Assembly (NCBI GenBank): GCA_031549685.1
Contig: JAVBPG010000058.1
Location: 1-34,014, forward strand
DNA: 34,014 nucleotides
Origin: JAITMY01 sp031549685
GTDB lineage: Bacteria; Bacteroidota; Bacteroidia; Bacteroidales; UBA932
Direction of reading: 5' to 3'
The position numbers and the translations under genes were made by a program. Each line of letters starts with the position of its first letter. The stretch's first letter is position 1. The notes below the pieces were generated by a model. It made no database searches. It saw only the letters and a program-made list of their open reading frames with translations, and had not been told where the DNA came from. Positions 30,645-34,014 of the stretch are shown in pieces.

Positions 30645-31100
30645 TTATAACTTTGAGCTTAGCCGCTGCTCCCTTAGTAAAAATAAGTCATTGGTAGTAA
30701 GCGCATCGCGAACTTTCTTGCCAGCAAGTCCCTTTTGCAACCGCTTATCGCCCGTCCACAGCTTACATTTAAATTGCTTTGCATAGGCAATATAAACCGT
30801 ATCCTTTTCATCAATACCGGCAGCTAAATCGGCTGCAGTACGCCAGCACTCCGCGCTGATTTGCTCTTCGGATATAAATGTTATAAGCTGGCAAATCTGG
30901 TATTCTGCCTCTAAAATATCATCAAGAGGCATCTTGGATATTTTTACCAGCTTGTCGTAGTGCGAACGTATTTCGGAGCGTAAAAAATCGGGGGCTATAA
31001 ACCTAAAAATGCCAACGGAATTGATGAGCAAATCACCAATTTTACCGTCAGCATTTAGTATTGCGCTAAATACAATGTTGGCATCAACTACAACCCTCAT
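30645..31100 (-). CDS. PIN-domain protein, probable VapC-type toxin
   Basis: This 151-residue single-domain protein is of the PIN nuclease fold. It begins VVVDANIVFSAIL with the first catalytic Asp (6). A conserved Glu in LRSEIRSHY, an Asp pair in GIDEKDTVYIAYA and a final Asp in LWTGDKRL follow. With four acidic positions intact it is likely active as an RNase. It is longer than typical VapC (about 130) and belongs to the PIN subgroup annotated in Bacteroidota as putative toxin. The upstream small gene overlaps it by 4 nt and is the likely antitoxin. Confidence 0.85.
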   Translation of the reverse strand: MRVVVDANIVFSAILNADGKIGDLLINSVGIFRFIAPDFLRSEIRSHYDKLVKISKMPLDDILEAEYQICQLITFISEEQISAECWRTAADLAAGIDEKDTVYIAYAKQFKCKLWTGDKRLQKGLAGKKVRDALTTNDLFLLREQRLSSKL

Positions 31101-31303
31101 GACAGGAGGCGCTTTTTATTCTTTGCCCACCAAGCGCTGCTTACCTCATCGGCCAGCTTATCCACATCCGCCTGCTTAGCCTTTGATTTGGCCGTAGCTT
31201 CCAAATACTTTGCGTAATCCAGCAAGCGCTGAATGCCGAATAAATCAATACCGGAGTTCAAGTTCAATACAAGCTTATTTTTTTCAACCCTTTCGATTAG
31301 CAT
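31097..31303 (-). CDS. Small protein, probable antitoxin of the PIN toxin
   Basis: This 68-residue protein has no recognised domain. A short beta-strand (ERVEKNKLVLNL) is followed by one long helix rich in Ala, Lys and Asp (about 25-58) and a basic tail. Its stop overlaps the PIN gene start by 4 nt, the usual coupling of an antitoxin with its toxin. A promoter stands 21 nt upstream. The assignment is by size and position; the DNA-binding type is not clear from the sequence. Confidence 0.7.
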   Translation of the reverse strand: MLIERVEKNKLVLNLNSGIDLFGIQRLLDYAKYLEATAKSKAKQADVDKLADEVSSAWWAKNKKRLLS

Positions 31304-31323
31304 GGCCTTACAAATTATTCATA

Positions 31324-31355
31324 CAAATATAAGCAAGATTTTATGATTTGACAAT
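31324..31355 (-). promoter_or_regulatory. Promoter of the antitoxin-PIN-nadK operon
   Basis: A -33 ATTG (complement of 31352-31355) and the -7 TATATTTG (complement of 31324-31331) are separated by 20 nt. It points to the antitoxin gene 21 nt away and is divergent from the pdxJ promoter. Confidence 0.65.
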
Positions 31356-31390
31356 TTTCGCCACTTGCTTACCCCATAAAAATAATGTGC

Positions 31391-31398
31391 TACTTTTG
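31391..31398 (+). promoter_or_regulatory. -7 promoter element for pdxJ
   Basis: TACTTTTG fits TAnnTTTG, 46 nt before the pdxJ ATG. A TTG at 31365-31367 stands 23 nt upstream, slightly too far for a standard -33 element. Confidence 0.5.
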
Positions 31399-31409
31399 CA
31401 CCGTATTTC

Positions 31410-31437
31410 ATTCTCAATTCTTCATTTTCAACTCTCC
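31410..31437. repeat. ATTCTCAATTCTTCATTTTC word repeat in the pdxJ leader
   Basis: The sequence CATTCTCAATTCTTCATTTTC followed by AACTCTCCATTC is a short copy of the family at 8499-8578, in the opposite sense. It lies between the pdxJ promoter and ATG, so it would be in the 5' untranslated region. Confidence 0.45.
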
Positions 31438-31443
31438 ATTCCC

Positions 31444-32163
31444 ATGACCAAGCTTAGCGTAAACATCAACAAAATAGCCACGCTGCGCAACGCCCGCGGC
31501 GGCCACACGCCCAACGTAGCGCAGGCGGCGGTGGACTGCGAGCGCTTCGGAGCGCAGGGCATTACCGTGCACCCGCGCCCCGACGAGCGCCACATCCGCT
31601 ACCAGGATGTGCTGGACATAAAGCCGCTCATCAAAACGGAGCTCAACATTGAGGGCTACCCCAACGATAAGTTCATGGAGCTGGTGCTGCGCGTGCGCCC
31701 GGCACAGGTAACGCTGGTGCCCGATGCCCCCGACGCCATTACCTCCAGCGCCGGATGGGATACCGTAAAGCACAAGCCGCTGCTCCGCGAGGTGGTGGGT
31801 GCGCTGCAGCAGGCGGGCATTCGCGCCTCGGTGTTTGTGGATGCCGATGTGCGCATGGTGCAGGGCGCCCTCGACACCGGCGCCAGCCGCATTGAGCTGT
31901 ACACCGAGCCTTACGCCGCCGGCTACACCGGCAACCGCGAGGCCGCCATCGCTCCATTTATAGAGGCCGCCAAGGAGGCTGCGCGCTTGGGTTTAGGGCT
32001 TAACGCGGGGCACGACTTAAGCCTCGACAACCTGCGCTACTTTGCGCAGCACATCCCGCAGCTGCTCGAAACCTCCATAGGCCACGCCCTCATCAGCGAT
32101 GCGCTGTACTACGGGCTCGAAAACACCATACAGCTTTACCTGCGCGAGCTGAGCGTAGGATAG
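31444..32163 (+). CDS. pdxJ: Pyridoxine 5'-phosphate synthase
   Basis: PdxJ condenses 1-deoxyxylulose 5-phosphate with 3-hydroxy-1-aminoacetone phosphate to give pyridoxine 5'-phosphate in the DXP-dependent vitamin B6 route. It has 239 residues. Motifs are KLSVNINKIATLRNARGG, GITVHPRPDERHI (catalytic His and the phosphate site), VTLVPD, FVDADVRMV, RIELYTEPYA, LGLNAGHDLSLDNL, and a C-terminal SIGHALISDALYYGLE that carries the phosphate-binding Gly-His. The ATG at 31444 (MTKLSVNINKI) is chosen; the upstream frame reads through the repeat. It is transcribed alone, divergent from the toxin-antitoxin-nadK operon. Confidence 0.95.
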   Translation: MTKLSVNINKIATLRNARGGHTPNVAQAAVDCERFGAQGITVHPRPDERHIRYQDVLDIKPLIKTELNIEGYPNDKFMELVLRVRPAQVTLVPDAPDAITSSAGWDTVKHKPLLREVVGALQQAGIRASVFVDADVRMVQGALDTGASRIELYTEPYAAGYTGNREAAIAPFIEAAKEAARLGLGLNAGHDLSLDNLRYFAQHIPQLLETSIGHALISDALYYGLENTIQLYLRELSVG

Positions 32164-32298
32164 CCGCTTTTTTGCATGGATTATAAGTCGATACCGCTTT
32201 TTTAGTAGGCGTAAAATAAAGAATGTTGCAATTCAAAAAAATTTAATAACTACATAAGCCTATAGTTAAGTTTTATTTTATTTATAATCAGATTACTA

Positions 32299-32335
32299 AA
32301 ACTGTTTCAAGCAAAATTGAAACAGTTTTTTTATT
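32299..32335 (+). terminator. Rho-independent terminator downstream of pdxJ
   Basis: AAACTGTTTCAA (32299-32310) and TTGAAACAGTTT (32317-32328) form a perfect 12-bp stem with a 6-nt loop, followed by TTTT and TATTT. It is 135 nt after the pdxJ stop. Between them, the words ACCGCTTTTTT and CCGCTTTTTT occur at 32163-32173 and 32190-32200; otherwise nothing is seen in 32164-32298. Confidence 0.75.
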
Positions 32336-32404
32336 TAACAGCTACAACTGTACTTTATATTCATAAAAGCCTCAACTACCTGCATAACGTATATTTTATA
32401 CCCC

Positions 32405-32412
32405 TAACTTTG
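32405..32412 (+). promoter_or_regulatory. -7 promoter element for the DUF4136 gene
   Basis: TAACTTTG fits TAnnTTTG, 49 nt before the ATG at 32462. No -33 match is found at 19-22 nt upstream. Confidence 0.45.
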
Positions 32413-32461
32413 CTGTGCAATTCAGCGTTATTTCAAATGAATCAATTTAACAACTACAGTT

Positions 32462-33115
32462 ATGAAAAGAACAATGAAAAAATTAGCGTTGGCGTTTATT
32501 CCAACCTTGCTAATTAGTGCGTGCACCTTTGATGTGCCCGGCGACGAAGAGCGCGCCGAAGACCAGCTGGCATCGATATCGCAGTGGGATGTAAACGCCG
32601 ACTTTAGCAGCTACACCACTGTTGCCATTCCCGATACCATATTTCAGCTGGTATCGGAAAATGATGTTATAGTGCAAAAGCCCGTTCCGCCCAGCAGCAC
32701 AACGGAGCAAATTCTGGCGCAGGTGAAGGCCAGCCTTACAAAGTACGGCTACACGGTTAAAACTAAATCGGAGCTGGCAGGAGCTAACCCCGATTTGGCG
32801 GTAAACGTAGTGTGGACCAGAATTACCAACACCGTTGTGTACTACGACTGGTGGGCCTACTACGACTACTGGTACTGGTGGTGGGATTGGTACTACCCCT
32901 ACCCGTACACCCCGGCCTTTGTTACGTCGTACTCTACCGGCAACCTGCTGATGACCATTACCGATGTAAAGAATGCCCAGCCCGGAAATCCGCTAAGGAT
33001 TCTATGGAACGCTACCGTGCGGTCAATTCTCGATGGCACCACGTTTAGCCAAGCCGAGATAAACAGCGCCATTAATGACTGCTTTGCGCAAACACCCCTC
33101 GGAGGGCACAAGTAG
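32462..33115 (+). CDS. DUF4136 family lipoprotein with an aromatic-rich strip
   Basis: This 217-residue lipoprotein has a signal peptide ending in the lipobox LISAC (Cys 21). The following fold (WDVNADFSSYTTVAIPDT ... KYGYTVKTKSELAGANPDLAVNV) matches DUF4136, a periplasmic family of unknown function. Residues 127-149 are exceptional: 17 of 23 are Tyr or Trp, with Asp and Pro the main interruptions. A serine-rich C-terminal half completes the fold. The ATG at 32462 or the one four codons later could start translation. A small outer-membrane protein follows 49 nt downstream, with its own promoter. Function unknown. Confidence 0.85.
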   Translation: MKRTMKKLALAFIPTLLISACTFDVPGDEERAEDQLASISQWDVNADFSSYTTVAIPDTIFQLVSENDVIVQKPVPPSSTTEQILAQVKASLTKYGYTVKTKSELAGANPDLAVNVVWTRITNTVVYYDWWAYYDYWYWWWDWYYPYPYTPAFVTSYSTGNLLMTITDVKNAQPGNPLRILWNATVRSILDGTTFSQAEINSAINDCFAQTPLGGHK

Positions 33116-33119
33116 GCCG

Positions 33120-33127
33120 TATTTTTG
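33120..33127 (+). promoter_or_regulatory. -7 promoter element for the small outer-membrane protein
   Basis: TATTTTTG fits TAnnTTTG, 36 nt before the ATG at 33164. No -33 TTTG is found at the proper distance; the nearest one is inside the DUF4136 gene. Confidence 0.45.
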
Positions 33128-33163
33128 TATCCAACGTTTAATAATCTTGTAAAATATAATACC

Positions 33164-33796
33164 ATGAAAAGAATAATATACATAACGCTTGCAGCGCTAC
33201 TGCTTGCCGTTGGTGCAAGCGCCACAGCACAAGCACAAGCTAAGCAATACTATAGCCTAAACTGGAACATTGCGCTCCCCATGGGTGAATTCGGCGATTT
33301 TATCAACAACGTAAGCCTGCGCGGCGGTAACTTCAACGTCCAGGTATTCCTCAACGACAACGTTGCCGTGGGCGGAACCTTTGGCTGGAACCACTACTAC
33401 GAGCTTAAGGATCGTGCATCGTACCTACTTGCGCCCGGCATGGCCATAACCGCAGCGGACTACCGCTACGCCTACACCATGCCCGTTACGGCTAACGGCT
33501 ACTACCACTTTATGCCCGATGGCATGGTACAGCCATACGCCGGTGTAGGCATTGGCGCGCTATACGGTAGCCAGCACAACGTTATTCAGGAGGCCGACTC
33601 GTGGGATGAGCAGTGGGGATTTCTGGTAACGCCCGAAGTCGGCGTATTTGTACCCTTTGGCAAGGATGTCCCCTTTGGCGCCAAGGCTTCGGTGGCCTAC
33701 ATGTTTACCACCAACAAGTTTCTCTCGCTGGGCGAAACGTACAACAGCATCCAGAATCTCAACTTCAACATAGGTTTTGCCTGGATGATAAAGTAG
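33164..33796 (+). CDS. Small outer-membrane beta-barrel protein
   Basis: This 210-residue exported protein begins with the signal peptide RIIYITLAALLLAVGASATAQAQA. The mature part is an eight-stranded barrel by pattern: YYSLNWNIALPMGEF, FNVQVFLNDNVAVGGTFGWN, MVQPYAGVGIGALYG, WGFLVTPEVGVFVPF and the last strand LNFNIGFAWMIK. It resembles OmpW/OmpX-like barrels common in Bacteroidota and carries no catalytic motif. The ATG at 33164 is preferred; the frame upstream reads through the promoter. A strong bidirectional terminator follows at 33813. Confidence 0.85.
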   Translation: MKRIIYITLAALLLAVGASATAQAQAKQYYSLNWNIALPMGEFGDFINNVSLRGGNFNVQVFLNDNVAVGGTFGWNHYYELKDRASYLLAPGMAITAADYRYAYTMPVTANGYYHFMPDGMVQPYAGVGIGALYGSQHNVIQEADSWDEQWGFLVTPEVGVFVPFGKDVPFGAKASVAYMFTTNKFLSLGETYNSIQNLNFNIGFAWMIK

Positions 33797-33812
33797 CTAA
33801 GCTGCTTACCTG

Positions 33813-33858
33813 CCACAAAAAAACTTGCGATGCCGGGCATCGCAAGTTTTTTTTGTGG
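33813..33858 (+). terminator. Strong bidirectional terminator
   Basis: CCACAAAAAAACTTGCGATGCC (33813-33834) is complementary to GGCATCGCAAGTTTTTTTTGTGG (33836-33858) with one extra T. The GC-rich core ACTTGCGATGCC is flanked by an A-run and a T-run, so it can act in both directions. It is 16 nt after the outer-membrane protein's stop. Confidence 0.88.
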
Positions 33859-33918
33859 GGCTGCACGATTCAAAATTATATAAAGTCTAATATATTTTTA
33901 CAATATAAATAATAATTG

Positions 33919-33926
33919 TATCTTTG
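33919..33926 (+). promoter_or_regulatory. -7 promoter element for the last gene
   Basis: TATCTTTG fits TAnnTTTG 15 nt before the ATG at 33942. A T-run (33895-33899) stands 19 nt upstream at the -33 position, but has no TTTG. Confidence 0.5.
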
Positions 33927-33941
33927 CATCAAAAAAAAGCG

Positions 33942-34014
33942 ATGTCAAAAGAACGGTTATCGGTACAAGGCTCCTTGTCGAGCATCAAATCCCAGCTTCG
34001 CAAGGACGAAAAAT
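33942..34014 (+). CDS. Start of an unidentified gene, cut by the window end
   Basis: The frame from the ATG at 33942 stays open for 24 codons to the end and begins MSKERLSVQGSLSSIKSQLR. A well-placed -7 promoter element and the terminator upstream support a real gene start. Too little is present to assign a function. Confidence 0.5.
   Translation, partial: MSKERLSVQGSLSSIKSQLRKDEK

Overview
The window is chromosomal DNA of a member of the Bacteroidota, most likely of the Bacteroidales/Marinilabiliales side; I cannot name a genus. The evidence is the gene content (a DUF4954 protein, the nadK-DUF6089-uppS-bamA-ompH-ompH block diverging from pdxJ, stand-alone MnmD, a DUF2027-Smr fusion), the absence of clear Shine-Dalgarno sites, and many promoters of the Bacteroidota type (TTTG or TTG, 19-22 nt, TAnnTTTG). 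Almost everything is housekeeping, with a few accessory insertions.

Layout. 1-250: REP-like hairpins. 250-3720 (+): truA, mnmD and a DUF4954 protein. 3730-7200 (-): an MdtD-like efflux pump, a rhodanese, pyrD and a small HTH regulator. 7203-8150: an AT-rich region without genes that carries a cluster of TTACAATTGTAA palindromes. 8150-8492 (-): RNase P RNA. 8575-14382 (-): a DUF2027-Smr protein, then a NatA/NatB-like ABC exporter whose two halves are separated by a second ABC system and a short RhuM-family gene. 14500-16750 (+): a QueA-like enzyme and nadE. 16855-22183 (-): a histidine operon, hisG-hisD-(GxxExxY nuclease)-hisC-hisB, preceded by its own promoter, a His-rich leader peptide and an attenuator. 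22276-24181 (-): a Na+/alanine symporter and a YfcE/YsnB-type phosphodiesterase. 24326-31303 (-): the outer-membrane biogenesis block (two OmpH/Skp proteins, BamA, UppS, a DUF6089 protein), nadK, and a PIN toxin-antitoxin pair that appears co-transcribed with nadK. 31444 to the end (+): pdxJ, a DUF4136 lipoprotein, a small outer-membrane beta-barrel protein, and the start of another gene.

Three things stand out. First, the his operon is controlled by a classical histidine attenuator: a 17-residue leader peptide with six His codons, followed by mutually exclusive antiterminator and terminator hairpins. Second, the GxxExxY gene (PD-(D/E)XK fold) inside that operon is bracketed by two 82-bp elements with the same ends (GAACGCG..AT and ATTCG.GTTC); one of them supplies the last three codons and stop of hisD. 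This looks like a mobile or repeat-propagating cassette. Third, nearly every gap between genes is filled by a self-complementary 'word' repeat drawn from about ten families. These very often begin within 0-10 nt of the upstream stop codon, which no ordinary feature class explains.
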